Counted from the stretch's first letter, positions 10,889 to 21,891 are shown. The stretch is 64,000 bases of DNA from Gambelia wislizenii (GCA_030847615.1 JAUMIR010000001.1:365234687-365298686); one strand, 5' to 3'. The notes: generated by a model from the letters alone, not told the origin. A program made the numbers and translations.

Positions 10889-12380
10889 TCATAATAAGCA
10901 CGGAGCATTCACATGTTCAACATTGACCCACTCAGCATGCCCCAAGGGCAAGTGTTTCCATTTCACCAAATATTGCAAGGCCCCCCTGTGCATCCGAGAG
11001 TCCAATACATCAGATATTTCAAAATGCTGATCTTTGTCGACCAAGATAGGACGGGGTGCAGGGTCAGGGTCAGGATGATGACGATCTGGAGGGCACGCCG
11101 GCTTGAGCAAGCTAGAATGAAACACAGGATGGACTTTACGATACAGCTTGGGTAGTGACAGTTCAAAAGCCACAGGGTTTATCACTCTAACAATGGGAAA
11201 AGGACCAATATATTTAGGCCCCAACTTCTTAGAGGGTTGAGGGCTCTTAAGGAACTCGGCGGACAAGAACACCAAGTCCCCTAAGGCGTACTTCGGGGTG
11301 GGGTCCCGTTTCTGGTCAGCATGATGTTTGTAACGTGCTTTTGCAAAGTCCAAAGCTGATACAACTTTCAGCCAAGCTTCTCTAATCTTCTGACTCCATT
11401 GGGTCACTGAGACCGGGTCCTTTGAAGACCCCTCCCCTAAAGGCAGAGGATCAAAGTCTTGTCCTGAAACAATCTTAAAAGGGGAGAAGCCAGTGCTCTG
11501 GTGTGTGGCGTTGTTATATGCAACCTGTGCAAAAGGCAAAAGGTCCACCCAGTCGGATTGCTGGAAGTTAATGTAACACCGCAAATATTGTTCCAAAACC
11601 TAATACGTTCACTCTGACCATCACTCTGGGGATGATGGGAGCTGCTTAACCCTAATTCAACTCCCAGAAGTTTTGTGAACGCTTTCCAAAACTGGGAAGT
11701 AAACTGAGCCCCCCAGTCAGAAACGATCTTAGCAGGAACTCCATGCAGCCTGTAAATGTGTTGCAGAAACAACCTAGCCAACTGGGGTGCAGTCAGGAGC
11801 TTCTTACAGGCCACAAAATGCGCTTGTTTTGAAAACATGTCAGTCACCACCCAAAGAACAGTCTTTTTCCTACTCTCAGGGAGTTCCACTATGAAATCCA
11901 TACTGACCTCCCAAGGTTTCGATGGGGTAGGTAAGAGCAGCAACAAGCATTTTGGCCTTCCCCCTCCCTTTTGCCATTGCACACGTAGAACACCCCTTGA
12001 CATACTCCTCCACCTCCCTCCTCATTTTTGGCCACCAAAACTGCCTCCGTGCCAAATGCAAGGTCTTTAAATATCCAAAATGTCCAGCACTTTTAACATC
12101 ATGGCACAGAGGGAAGGCAGACCTCATGACCTCTGGAACATATAGGCGCTCCCCCTTCCAAGCCAGGCCTTCTCGGAAGACCACCTCCCCGGGTTGAGCC
12201 AAAACCCACGGGTCCTTGGGGAGGGCCATCGCCATTTGGGCTCGCCACTCACCCCCATTGTCCTGGGAAGCAGGGAAAGGGGACGGCAAAGCTGGCATGG
12301 CCAGGGCCATACTGGGATCTGAGGCCCCTGCTGGAGGGCCAGCATTTCCAGTTGCCTTAGAGTCCAACTCTGGCTCCAAA
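10889..12380 (-). pseudogene. Integrase plus chromodomain of chromovirus copy 1
   Basis: Three overlapping open pieces in different frames (11876-12379, 11437-12003, 10889-11596). The first has the HHCC zinc-binding region (CHDVKSAGHFG ... GCSTCAMAK) used to recognise the LTR ends. The second has the catalytic core with MDFIVELP, an SDWGAQF block and DGQSER, giving the D, D and E of the DDE triad. The third continues through the GPKYIGPFP region (GPY/F-like) and KVHPVFHSSLLKP to a chromodomain near 10910-11060 with ISDVLDSR, LQYLVKWK and EW. The chromodomain would direct insertion to modified chromatin. A TGA ends the frame directly after APCLL, where copy 2 reads on for several residues. The frame changes make this a pseudogene. 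Confidence 0.9.
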
Positions 12381-13043
12381 AAGGAGCTTCTGGGGGCTCT
12401 TGACGTTTGGCCTTGCTGCGCATTAGGACTGCTAACCCCAAGTGGGAGGGGGAGAAGACTGTGTCAATCACCTCCTTCCGTTGGCTATCATGTTGGGGGA
12501 GTCTGGACAAAGCGTCAGCTAGGAAATTCTTTTTTCCTGGGATAAACTTCAGGATGAAATTGAACCAGTAAAAGAAACTAGCCCACCAAACCTGTTTGGG
12601 GTTCAAACATCTTGGGGTTTTCAAAGCTTCCAAATTCTTGCGATCTGTCCAAACTTCAAAAGATTTGGAAGATCCTTGCAACAGGTGGTGCCAAGTCTCT
12701 AAGGTCAGTTTGATTGCACCCACCTCCTTCTCCCATACAGGCCAATTTCATTCAGTCTCATTAAACTTTTTGGACAGGTTATGCACAAGGCCTAAGCTCC
12801 CCCACTTCACCCGTTGTAACAGCACCCCTCCCATTGCTATGTCTGAAGCATCAACTTGGACCACAAAAGGTTGATGCCTTGGGAGGGGTCGGGGTGCTTA
12901 AGAATTGGTTCAGAGGTGAAAAGTTTCTTCAGCTTGTCAAAGGCCTGTTGGCATTGGTCAGACCATATAATTTGTTTTGGAGGTTTCATGGCCTTCCCTG
13001 TTCCCTTTCGTTTCTTTTCATCCACCCCTTTGGTCTTCAACAA
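12124..13043 (-). pseudogene. RNase H and tether region of chromovirus copy 1
   Basis: Minus-strand pieces 12837-13043 and 12124-12723. The first starts in the connection ([20 protein letters not shown]) and its frame slips before the RNase H start, where another frame gives FVVQVDASD with the expected Asp. The second holds the later RNase H block (EVWTDRKNLEALKT), then FILKFIPGKKNFLADALSRL, the conserved end of Ty3/gypsy RNase H. A stop after the NET codons near 12750 also breaks it. Compare the same region of copy 2 at 38840-39586. Confidence 0.85.
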
Positions 13044-13221
13044 GTTAGTCAGTGGAAGGGCTACCGTAGCAAAGTCAGGGATGAAGGACCGGTAAAAGTT
13101 AGCAAACCTAGGAAGCTCAGCAGCTGCTTCCTGGTCCTAGGGGCCTCCCATGCCAGCACCCCCTTTACCTTTTCCGGGTCCATTTCTATCCCCTTATTTG
13201 GGATGCGGTACCCTAGGTAAT

Positions 13222-13800
13222 CTAAACAGCTCTGATGAACTCACACTTTGACATTTTAGGATACAGATGGTTCTCCCCCAACTTAGTGAGCACCTTTTTC
13301 ACCAGTTTCACATGGGACGTATAATCCTCAGAATATATAAGTACATCATCCAAATACACCAACACCCCCTTGTACAAAAATTCTCTCAGTACATCATTAA
13401 TTAAGTTCTGAAAGATTCCTGGGGCTCCACTTAGTCCAAAAGGCATTACTAACAATTCAAAAGCCCCAGGAGGCAATTAAAAGCAGTCTTCCATTCATCC
13501 CCTTCCTTGATCCTTACCCTGTAATAGGCCTCCCTTAAGTCCAGTTTGGTAAATATCTTCCCCTTGGCCAAATGGGCCAGTATGTCCTTCATCAAGGGGA
13601 GAGGGTACTGATTAGACATGCTGATCACGTTCAGGGACCTGTAATCTTGGCAAAGACGAAGGCTCCCATCTGATTTACGCCTGAACAACACAGGGTCCCC
13701 CAACGGCGAGGTCGAGGGCCTGATGAAACCCCGAGCCAAATTTTTAACTATGAACTCCAGGAGGGTGTCCATCTCAGCCGGCATCATGGAATAAATCCTG
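13222..13800 (-). pseudogene. Reverse transcriptase of chromovirus copy 1
   Basis: Two open pieces, 13449-13787 and 13222-13476, in different frames. The N-terminal piece has GFIRPSTSPLGDPVLFRRK, LRLCQDYRSLN and IFTKLDLREAYYRVRI (motif A with its catalytic Asp). The second has MPFGLSGAPGIFQNLIN and the intact catalytic YLDDVLIYSED box. One frameshift around 13460-13480 separates them (after FNC in place of the usual FN-xxG-xFE-xxVMPFG run). RT copies the element RNA into DNA in cytoplasmic particles; here it cannot be made as one protein. Confidence 0.92.
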
Positions 13801-14049
13801 GGTTTGGGTAGCTTGGTCTCAGAAAGTATCTCAATGGCACAGTCAAAGGGTCAGTGTGGGGGGGAAATGTCACATTCCTTCTCCTCAAACACATATTGCC
13901 ATGGTTTATGTTCCACCAGTAACCCTGTCAGCTCCCCTTGGACTAGAGCGGTTGTGCAGTTCCATGAGTTGGCCTCTAGAGAGACACCCCCCCCGGGGAA
14001 GCTTCCCCCACCCCGTGCTCCTGTACACACACAGGGTCTGCAAAAGTCA

Positions 14050-14420
14050 CTGTCTCAGTCTATGATGGGGTTGTGGAATTTTAGCCAATTTAGCCCCACC
14101 ACTGCAGTGGGAACTAAAACTGGAGCTATCACAAATTGAAGCTCCTCCTGATGATTCCCCATTCTCATGTGTACTGGACCAGTCATTCGCCTTGCAGCCC
14201 CCCTTCATCATCCCTCTGTCCATCTAAGACAGCCACACTGGCTTGTCCAGCTTGATAGTGTTAATTTCAAGCTTACTGACCAGGGAGGGGTGAATCAGTA
14301 CTTGGGTATATCCACGATCAACCATTAACATTAATTTTCGGGTGACCCCCCTTTTCCAACCCCTATTTTGGCTCTTATGAAGAAAGGGCCTTTTACGCCA
14401 CTCACCACAGCACTTGGATG
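14050..14420 (-). pseudogene. Aspartic protease region of chromovirus copy 1
   Basis: Not a long open frame, but minus-strand reading gives SAVVSGVKGPFFIRAKI, then after a frame change MLMVDRGYTQVLIHPSLV and KLDKPVWLS, and finally VVGLNWLKFHNPIID. This is the order of a Ty3/gypsy protease. The active-site triplet is DRG here instead of the usual D-S/T-G, so the enzyme would be dead even without the frameshift and stops. Copy 2 has DCG at the same place. Confidence 0.75.
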
Positions 14421-14449
14421 CCCTTCAGGATTTGCCCACCCTCGGGCGC

Positions 14450-15983
14450 TTAGTAGGGCAGGCAGGAGCCGTTTCCCACCGGCTCCATGTCAGAAAAGGA
14501 AGATCCACTGTCATTTGGTTCATTCGAAGACTCTCCTGCCACGGGGCCTGGTACCAAGGTGCACACCGCTGCTTTGGGCTTCGGTTTGAATGGGGGCTTA
14601 GGTGCCGTCGACTTCCCCTCGCTCCTCTGGGGCTTCTCGGCTGCTGCTGGTTCCCGAGGGCTCTTCTCTGGGCACTCAGCTATGCGATGGCCTCCTTTTC
14701 CGCAGTGTAAGCACAAGCCTTTCCTCATCCTTCGCTCCCTCTCTGACTCCCCCGTCGTGGTTCTGCCTGGTTGGGCTGCCTTATTTTTCTTCCTGGTGGA
14801 CCCTGTGGCCTTTCCCTTGGATCCCTGTCTGTGCTGAGCCAGCTTGACACTCCGCCTCAGCGTCTCCACTTCTCCAGCTAGCCTCACCCATCCCAAGAGG
14901 GTCTTGAGGTTCCCCTGGAACAACGCCCATTCAAGGATGTCAGTGTTCAGCCCATCGTGGAATAACTGTACCTTGATGGTTTCGGTCCAGTCAGGGACCT
15001 GGCTGGCTAGGCGGTGAAATTCAGAGGCGTACTCAGCCACTGACTTCGAACCTTGCCTCAATTGCCGAAGGTCTGGGCCCATCTCACTCTCAGGGGGTCT
15101 TCAAATCAAGCCCATAGGGCCATCATGAAGTCATGGAAACTCCCTAATTCTGGAGCCCCCATGTCGTAAAGCTCCACCAGCCACTGCACCACCTCTCCCT
15201 CTAGCTGGTTGGACACATACTGCACCTTCTCGGCCTCTGTCTGGAACTCCTCATCCCACTGGGACATAAACCCCATCACCTGGGTTAGGAAGTATGGTAG
15301 CTGCGCCGCATCTCCATCAAAGGTCACCTTTAGGGCTTGGTGTTTCAGCTCCCGTGGTCTTTCCCGTGGCTCGAGCAGACCAGCTACCCCAGGGGGTACT
15401 GGTCCAGGAGCCAGCAGGCCAGGGACCCCAGTAGGCACAGCAGGGTCCCCTCCCCCGGGTACTGGGGATGGCACTGGTTGATTCTGGGGAGGCTGGGCCC
15501 CTCCGGGGCAGCTGGTGGCTGAGGTAGTCTCTGCAGGATCTCCAGGAGGCTCGTCTACATAACCTCCATCTGCTGCTTTAACTGCTGGACCTCAGCTCCT
15601 ACTTCTGCAAGCTAAAACAGCACCCCCAGCTCTCGGTGCCCCTCGGCTAGGCGTTTGTCCCACCGCCGGGACCTACGCTCCTCCCAGCCTCGTTCGTCTG
15701 ACCAGAGGCAGCTGGCTCCCATGGCTGTTCCAGCTCCACGCACTGGAATGTCAGAGAGTGGTAGGCTGCCCCTCCCCAGGGCTTGCCTGGCTCCCAGCTC
15801 CATTAGGTCGAAGGGATGTGTAAGCCTTCCAGCCCTCCGGCAGGCTCGGCTCCAGTCTTCCTCAGGCACTCCTACAGCATCCCCCAACACGCCGGCACCA
15901 TCCCCTGGTGCTCCGACCCCCTGGCCGCCGCCTGCGGCTAGATCCTTCTCCATCTGGGTTCCAGCCTCCATGTCGTCCAACAT
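14450..15983 (-). pseudogene. Gag of chromovirus copy 1
   Basis: Three minus-strand pieces in three different frames (15612-15983, 15106-15474, 14450-15082). The first, from the start MLDDMEAGTQ, is a glycine/acid-rich leader. The middle carries the capsid-like core with ATFDGD-type FDGDAAQLPYFL, YVSNQLEGEVVQWL and GSFHDFMMALW. The last has the rest of capsid (VAEYASEFHRLASQVPDW), a basic region and one zinc knuckle, CLHCGKGGHRIAEC, for RNA binding. Similar Gag folds were domesticated in mammals as RTL genes. At least two frameshifts make this copy non-functional. Confidence 0.9.
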
Positions 15984-16036
15984 TGCGGGTAGAACCCCTC
16001 AAAATGGTTAGGTTTTAAGGTTCAGTTCCAGCTTAT

Positions 16037-16391
16037 TGTGATATACCAAGAACACACGCTCGCATTCACTCAATAGAAATTCTTTATTGATAAGGAAACG
16101 TGTGTCAGGAACATAGAACAAAGCCAAAACTGAATACATGCTAGCACACACGCCCCAGATAAACCCCCACAGTGTGAGAATGGCATCTCGGGAGGAGGAA
16201 TGGGCTGGCCTGCACCTGGAGCATTGACCTTGAGCCACTGTGGAGAGTAGCGTTCCCAGACCAACAAGGCGGGCTGGCACCTTTCCAAAGCCCCTGGGGC
16301 CTAGGCAAGGAAAACAGGCCAGAGGCAGCCTCATGTCAGGGTCTTCCATGAATTCCACTCTAAACCCCAGAATTCAGGGGTGAGCCTGACA
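16037..16391 (-). repeat. 5' LTR of chromovirus copy 1
   Basis: Plus-strand TGTGATATACC...GCCTGACA. It would hold the promoter for the minus-strand element. The sequence just inside it (minus strand ATAAGCTGGAACTGAACC) should contain the primer binding site; I could not match it to a tRNA. Confidence 0.95.
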
Positions 16392-16396
16392 ACCAA

Positions 16397-16569
16397 CATC
16401 CATGGATGATTGAGTCCCATTATATACAATGAAATAGCAAAATGGTGTCTCTTATGTAAAATGGTGAAAGGCAAGGTTTGCTTTTTGGAATATTTCCCCC
16501 TCAAATATTTTTGAGATGTGGTTGGTTGAATCCGTGGATGAAGAACCCATGGATATGGAGGGCTGACTG
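16397..16569. mobile_element. Tigger-like MITE, right piece
   Basis: Continues from 10469: CATCCATGGATGATTGAG, CCCATTATATACAATG, and ends GATATGGAGGGCTGACTG followed by TA. The right end is the inverted copy of the left end at 10435. Rejoined, the MITE would be about 208 bp with a TA target site at both sides. Confidence 0.8.
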
Positions 16570-16571
16570 TA

Positions 16572-17109
16572 TAGTTTCTGATAAGAAAGGACACCATTTT
16601 CTTCTGATGGTAATACTTTAACCTATCACAGGCATTGAAGAACAGTTTTACCATGATATAATCCAGATAAAAAAACCAAGCAGTTATATCATAATTGCAT
16701 GGAAAGTGAATTTTCCTTGGCTATGTGCTGCATGTCCAAGGCAAGACCTGAGAACAGATTAAGAGAATTGGAAGGATTTGGGAGGGAGGAACCATGCACA
16801 AATATAGTACAAAATTACACTTCTTTCCACTCCCCTTTGCAAATAATCTACGAATCTACTGAAGAACCATAGTTCAAAATATCTGGGTTTTAAGTGCCTT
16901 AAGTGCTTTAGATGCAGGTGGGGAGGAGGCAGGAAGAGAAGACACCCAAAACACATTTGGTATCTTGGACTAAAATAAACATTACATTTTTTTTCTATCT
17001 CAGTGCTATATTAGTGATATGAAAAGAAAGTTGTTTCCTTTTCATAAAATGGAAGGCAAATATATTTCTTCACCCAATAAAAAATGGCTTTTAAAATTAA
17101 AAGCTCGAG
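16572..17109. other. Intergenic DNA
   Basis: AT-rich, no recognised repeat or gene. Confidence 0.4.
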
Positions 17110-17293
17110 CAGGGGTATAGCTACAGGGGACAAAGTGAAGGAATTTCCCCCCCAAAAAAAGAATTCTGCCCCCCAATAAAAATTTCCTTCAGCCCCCAAA
17201 TTTCTAGCATACCAGTCACAACTTCTCTTGAAAATTAAGAAATACAGTTTAGGCATCCAAAGCAAAGGAACAATCAAAGTTGTTAAGGGAATC
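17110..17293. mobile_element. hAT-like foldback element, left arm
   Basis: Begins CAGGGGTATAGCTACAGGGG and contains a CCCCCAAATTTCTAGCAT block. The inverted partner arm lies at 20815-20978, and an uninterrupted relative at about 24484-24840. The two arms here are separated by a non-LTR retrotransposon. Confidence 0.65.
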
Positions 17294-17318
17294 CCTCTCT
17301 CTCTCTCTCTCTCTCTTT
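17294..17318. repeat. (CT)n run at the LINE 3' end
   Basis: Twelve CT units. On the minus strand this is a (GA)n tail right after the LINE 3' hairpin. Confidence 0.85.
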
Positions 17319-20300
17319 TCTTCGCAAACGAAGATTCAGGAAGGACTCATTCCGTGCTTTCTGCAAGCGCACTGATGACTGAGAAGGCCAATCTCAGATA
17401 AACAAGTCCGGTTGCAGAAAGTACAGCAGAAGGTCTCCTTGGGTGATGTTTCTGGGTTGTGATTCTTTCTGCGTTGTCATTTCTCTTCAAGACTTGTTCA
17501 CCGTGAGTTCTCAAATAAGGCTGTGGCATTGTGGATAGTGTGTCTCCATGCCTCCCGATGTGTGGCCAGGGCGGACCATTGTGGTGATCAATTTGGCGGA
17601 GCCTGAGATGTTGTTTGAGGGAGTCCTTGTATCGCTTTTTTGGAGTGCCCCTCTTATGCTGACCCGTGGTGAGTCTACTGTGGAGTACTATTTTTGGGAG
17701 GCAATGGTTCTCCATCCTAGAAACGTGCCCTGCCCGGTGCAGCTATGTTCTCAATATCATGGCCTCAATGCTGGTGATCCCTGCTTGCTCAAGGACAGCA
17801 ACATTCGTCACATAGTCAGTCCAGTGTATATTAAGGATTATGCATATACAACACTGATGAAAGTGTTCGAGGAGTCATAGGTGGTGGTGATAGGTGACCC
17901 ATGTTTCAGATCCATAAAGGAGAATAGACAGTACAATGGCTCTATACACACTGATTGTTGTGCTTCACCTCACGTGTTTGTTACTCCAGACTATTTTGTG
18001 AAGTCTTCCAAATGCACTATATGCCTTTGCTAATCTGTGATCGATCTCTTTGTCAATCTTGGCATCTGAGGAGATGATGCTTCCCAGGTAGGTGAACTGC
18101 TGAACGGACTTGAGCACAGATTGAGCACATCCTAGTCTTTCCAGGATCTGCCACAGACCTTTCCTACTCACGGTGTCGGAGGCTTTGGTGAGGTCGACAA
18201 ATGTTACATAGAGACCCTTGTTCTGCTCCCTACATTTTTCTTGCAGTTGTCTAAGGGCAAATACCATATCTCCTATTGGCTCTGAAGCTACATTGGCTTT
18301 CAGGAAGAAGTTCTTCTGCAATAGCAGGAACTAATCTGTTCAGGCGTATCCTTGCAAGGATTTTTCCAGCAATAGAGAGCAGAGTTATGCCTCGATAGTT
18401 TGAGCAATCGGATTTTGCTCCTTTTTTCTTGTACACGGTGATGATGACTGCATCTCGGAGATCTAATGGCAGTTCCCCTTTTCCCAGCAATTCACAAGGA
18501 GTTCGTGGAATTTATCGTGGAGTACATGACCTCCATGTTTCCAAACTTCAGGTGGGATTCCATCAATCCCAGCTGCCTTGCCGTTTTTCATCTGCTGTAT
18601 GGCCTTAAGGGTCTCTTCCAAAGTGGGAGCTATGTCCAATTCATTTTTCATCAGTTTTTGTATCATATGTTGGATAGCTGAGCCTTGGACTACTCGGTTG
18701 GCACTAAAGAGACTTTGAAAATGTTCAGCCCAACGATTCAGGATGGAGGCTTTATCAGTAATTAATGTTTGACTATCTGTACTGTATAAGGAGCTTTGGA
18801 CCTGATAAGTAGGTCCAAACACTGCTTTAAGAGCTTCATAAAATCCTCTATGATCACCCAGATCTGCAAAGCATTCTGTCTTTTCTGCTATATTGATCCA
18901 CCACTTGTTCTGCATGTCTCTGAGTTTTTGTTGAAGTTTACCACATGTGAGGCCGAAAGCTGCTTTTCTTACATGGCAAGTTGGCTGGGCGAGGTATGCC
19001 TGGTGAGCAGTTCTCTTCTTTGCCAACAGCTCCTGGATCTCTTGGTTGTTTTCATCAAACCAGTCTTGAATTTTCTTGTGGGAGAACCGAAGGGATTCTT
19101 CCACAGACTGGAGGATACTGTTTTTGATATGTTGCCAAAGCACTGTAGGAGAAGGATCTGTAGGATGGTCTTCAAGTTTTGTTTGCAGATTGGCCTGGAA
19201 GTTGTCTCTCACAGTAGCTTGTTAAAGATTGTTGACTTGGAGTCTCCTCTTTAAGATGCCATCCCTCTTAGGTTTGAACTTAAGATGAAGATTTAGTTTA
19301 CATCTGATGAGGCGATGATCTGTTAGGCATTCTGCACTGGGCATCACTCGAGTATGACGGACATAGCAAATGTTTCTCTGGCAGACTAGAACATAGTCAG
19401 TGAGGTGCCAATGTTTGGATCGGGGATGCATCCAGGTTGTCTTCAAGCTATCTTTCTGTTGAAAGATAGTGTTTGTAATAGTCAGCTGTTGTTCTGCACA
19501 GAACTCTAGCAGGAGGCGTCTGTTATCATTGAAATTTCCAACACCATCTTGCTTAAGACACTTTTCCAGGCTTCGGAATTCTTTCCGACTCTGGTACTGA
19601 AGTCACCAAGGATAATAATTTTATCTTCTACAGGGACTTTTTGTATGAGTTGGCGTAGGTCTGCGTAGAAATTGTCTTTCTCTACAGGGTCAGCTTGCAT
19701 AGTCGGGGCATATATATTAAAGAGAACAACATGTGGGAGGTGTAAGGAAATAATGCGATCAGAGTGTTCTGTTGGCAAGGTTTCGAGTTTGGAGGCAATG
19801 GAGGTTTAATCATAAAGCCTACTCCTGAAAGATGTTTTTCGGTTTTGGGTTTGCCAGACCAGTAATGTGTGTAGCCGGCACTATGTTCTTTAAGGCTGCC
19901 TTCCTCATGGAAGCGAACTTCACTAAGAGCGGCGATGTCAATGTTAAGTCATGATAGTTCATGGGCTATTAGGGCAGAACGACGCTCAGGCCATCCACTA
20001 TCTGCAGAGTCTTGCATGGTTCTGATGTTCCAGCATGCAAGCGTCAGTTTATTTACACCTTTGGAGGCCGGCGTGTGCCTTTGTTTCTTTGCCTTGGTTT
20101 GACCACATCAGAAGATGCCTGTTGGCTGCGGCTAGCCAACCAGGTAGATGGGGATGAGCTTTTGTTAGGCCACCTTTTCTAGGCCCTTCTCCATATGGAG
20201 CAAGCAGTGCTCTCCTTTAAAAAGGCTGCTTGGTCGTTCGGGATGCTGATGAACAAGACTGTCATCTCCCGGGTCAGCCTTGAGCAACCAAAGTCCTGAA

Positions 20301-20805
20301 CCGCCTGCATGCAGGGTTGGGTCTGCAGCTTCCAGTGCATCTTTCCACCTGCCGTTTCGTCCCTTGCCTATCGCTACAGAGCTTTTTTGGAACTGGATTT
20401 GTCCTTCGAGCTGTGGAATGGATTTTTCTGGTGGAGTGGAGCGTGCACAGAACTGGCCTCACCTTTTAAACCAAAGGTTCATCTGCTGTGGCCTTGCAAG
20501 CATGGATGGTAGCAGCGAGGTCCTTGGGTCTTAGGGTTTGATTAGAGTTTCCTTTTCTTAGATGGTTTACCTTACAGGGTTGGACGAGCACAATCTGCCT
20601 GGGTTTGGGATTAGAGTTTTCCTTCTCCTAAAATGGTTGCTATAAGGCTAGAGAGCCCATCCTGCCCTTTGACGCTCTTTGTCAGACCCTTCGGTTTTGA
20701 CCTGCCTGGCATGGGAGATTCTACTGGTGGCTATTATGCCACCGCCAGCATAGCTCAAAACATCATTAGGGTACGCAAGCCTCTCTCCCACGACAAGGGG
20801 GCGTC
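17319..20805 (-). mobile_element. Non-LTR retrotransposon (LINE) with internal deletion
   Basis: Minus-strand pieces give, from right to left: 5' region (20110-20805); an apurinic-type endonuclease (NKLTLACWNIRTMQDS near 20040, AALSEVRFHEEGSLKEH near 19900, VVLFNIYAPTM and IIILGDF in 19506-19778, LTDYVLVC and TDHRLI in 19222-19446); a 249-residue linker and RT start (18463-19212) with MKNGKAAGIDGIPPEVW; then RT with SNYRGITLLSIAGKI, a frameshift near 18310, and LYVTFVDLTKASDTVSR. After ERLGC the reading jumps to VQQFTYLGSIISSDA, which belongs after the catalytic YADD box, so that box is deleted. The C-terminus ends with a CTFCNRTCLSEIGLLSHQ zinc-finger-like motif. The extreme 3' end is a TCTTCG/CGAAGA hairpin plus (GA)n. 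Clade not assigned (RTE, CR1 or a related group). Confidence 0.88.
18463..19212 (-). pseudogene. Longest open piece of the LINE: linker and RT N-terminus
   Basis: 249 codons, the longest uninterrupted frame of this element. The first part is helical and charged (IQDWFDENNQEIQELLAKKR), typical of the link between endonuclease and RT. The end has ILNRWAEHFQSLF and the NGKAAGIDGIPPEVW motif (RT motif 0/1). It continues, overlapping in another frame, into the 18251-18490 piece. Not a host gene. Proteins of this element are often mis-annotated in vertebrates as craniofacial development protein 2-like. Confidence 0.8.
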
Positions 20806-20814
20806 AGTGGAGAA

Positions 20815-20978
20815 GGAATATCAACACAGCAAATATAGGGATTCTAGGAGTGAACAATTTTCAACGTTTCCCTCTCTGCAATGCTAGAAATTTGGGGAGT
20901 GACAGAAAATTTCATTTCTTTGAGCAGGACAGAATTATTATGACCTCATTTTGTCCCCTTCCCATAGCCACACCCCTG
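20815..20978. mobile_element. hAT-like foldback element, right arm
   Basis: Reverse complement begins CAGGGGTGTGGCTATGGG and includes CCCCAAATTTCTAGCATTGC, matching the left arm at 17110-17293. Together they frame the LINE. Candidate LINE target duplications are AAGGGAAT (17285-17292) and GAAGGAAT (20812-20819), not perfect. Confidence 0.65.
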
Positions 20979-21891
20979 ACATCCAGATGGCATTAAGGCC
21001 AGGTACATGAAGAGCAGTTTTGCCTTTGGACTGGATTTGGGGGGGGGGGGAAAATCCTTGAATCACTATGACACCGTGCACCAAGAAGTTCCCTTTAACT
21101 GTTTGTGCTCACCTGACCCTAAGACAGTGACAGGAAATCACTTTCTTTACACTGACAATGTCACAGAGTCTTGTTGGGCTGCCATGTTTGTTTTCACATG
21201 TTCTGCTGGGCCAAGGGGAGAGATTGACAAAAACATTGGAGGTCACCTTCTCAGACACCCTCTGCCTCCTAACTTTATTAGCACATCAAAATAACTTGAA
21301 TTACATTCATTCAAATCAGGCATAGGGTCAAAGGTGACAATGCTTGGGACTGTCAGGAATGCTGGATGTGGCTGATCCAAAATCACAGCCATAGCCAACC
21401 ATGGCTCAGTGGTGGCTGGTGGCTTCTGTATCCATAAAGCAGTGAACCCACTCTAGTCTAGTCCAAACATTAGAAGAGGTGCCCAAGTGCTATCCCCCAA
21501 ATAGGTCCAACATTTGCTTGTTTTGTTACACATATACACATGCTACTTTATTATTTGAAATCACTGTGGCTGATAATAAGAAAAAAGGTAGCGCCTTTTT
21601 AGCACCTTATGAATAGTGTAGAGTTGGAACATGAGTTTAAACATAATTGTTAGCACAGAACTGAGGGGACATTTCCTTTATACTAATTAATAGATCATTA
21701 AAAGTATGTATTCGATTGTGCAGGTTATGCATCTCTCTCTGTGACAGAATTCTACTTGAAACTCCAAAAAAAGACACTTCTGGTGACTCTCCAGTGCCTC
21801 ACAGCTTTGCAGTTGTGTTTGTAACACAACACACAACACAGTGTGGACAACCTCTTAAGGACTTCAGGTTTCCTGGGTTTGCAGTGACCAT
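20979..21891. other. Intergenic DNA
   Basis: Nothing I can name. The open frame 21007-21294 has no motif and looks incidental. Confidence 0.4.

Larger units (their letters stand above)
10470..16391 (-). mobile_element. Complete Ty3/gypsy chromovirus (copy 1), decayed
   Basis: A full LTR retrotransposon lying on the minus strand: two LTRs of about 354 bp with TG...CA ends, flanked by a perfect 5-bp target duplication ACCAA (10465-10469 and 16392-16396). Inside, in minus order, are gag with a CCHC knuckle, protease, reverse transcriptase, RNase H, integrase and a C-terminal chromodomain. This domain order, with the chromodomain last, marks the sushi-type vertebrate chromoviruses, relatives of the source of the domesticated RTL/PEG10 genes. 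A purine-rich tract (GGGAGGGCGGTA on the minus strand) sits just inside the 3' LTR. The reading frames are broken many times, so the copy is not functional. It is inserted in a Tigger-like MITE. A sister copy is at 37016-43066. Confidence 0.95.

Noticed and set aside
14450..15983. Domesticated Gag (RTL/PEG10-like) gene
   Set aside because: It lies inside a complete LTR element with target duplication and has two frameshifts; no sign of purifying selection or of lost LTRs.
18463..19212. Host gene resembling craniofacial development protein 2
   Set aside because: The sequence is the linker and RT start of a LINE with endonuclease upstream and LINE C-terminus downstream, all on the same strand.
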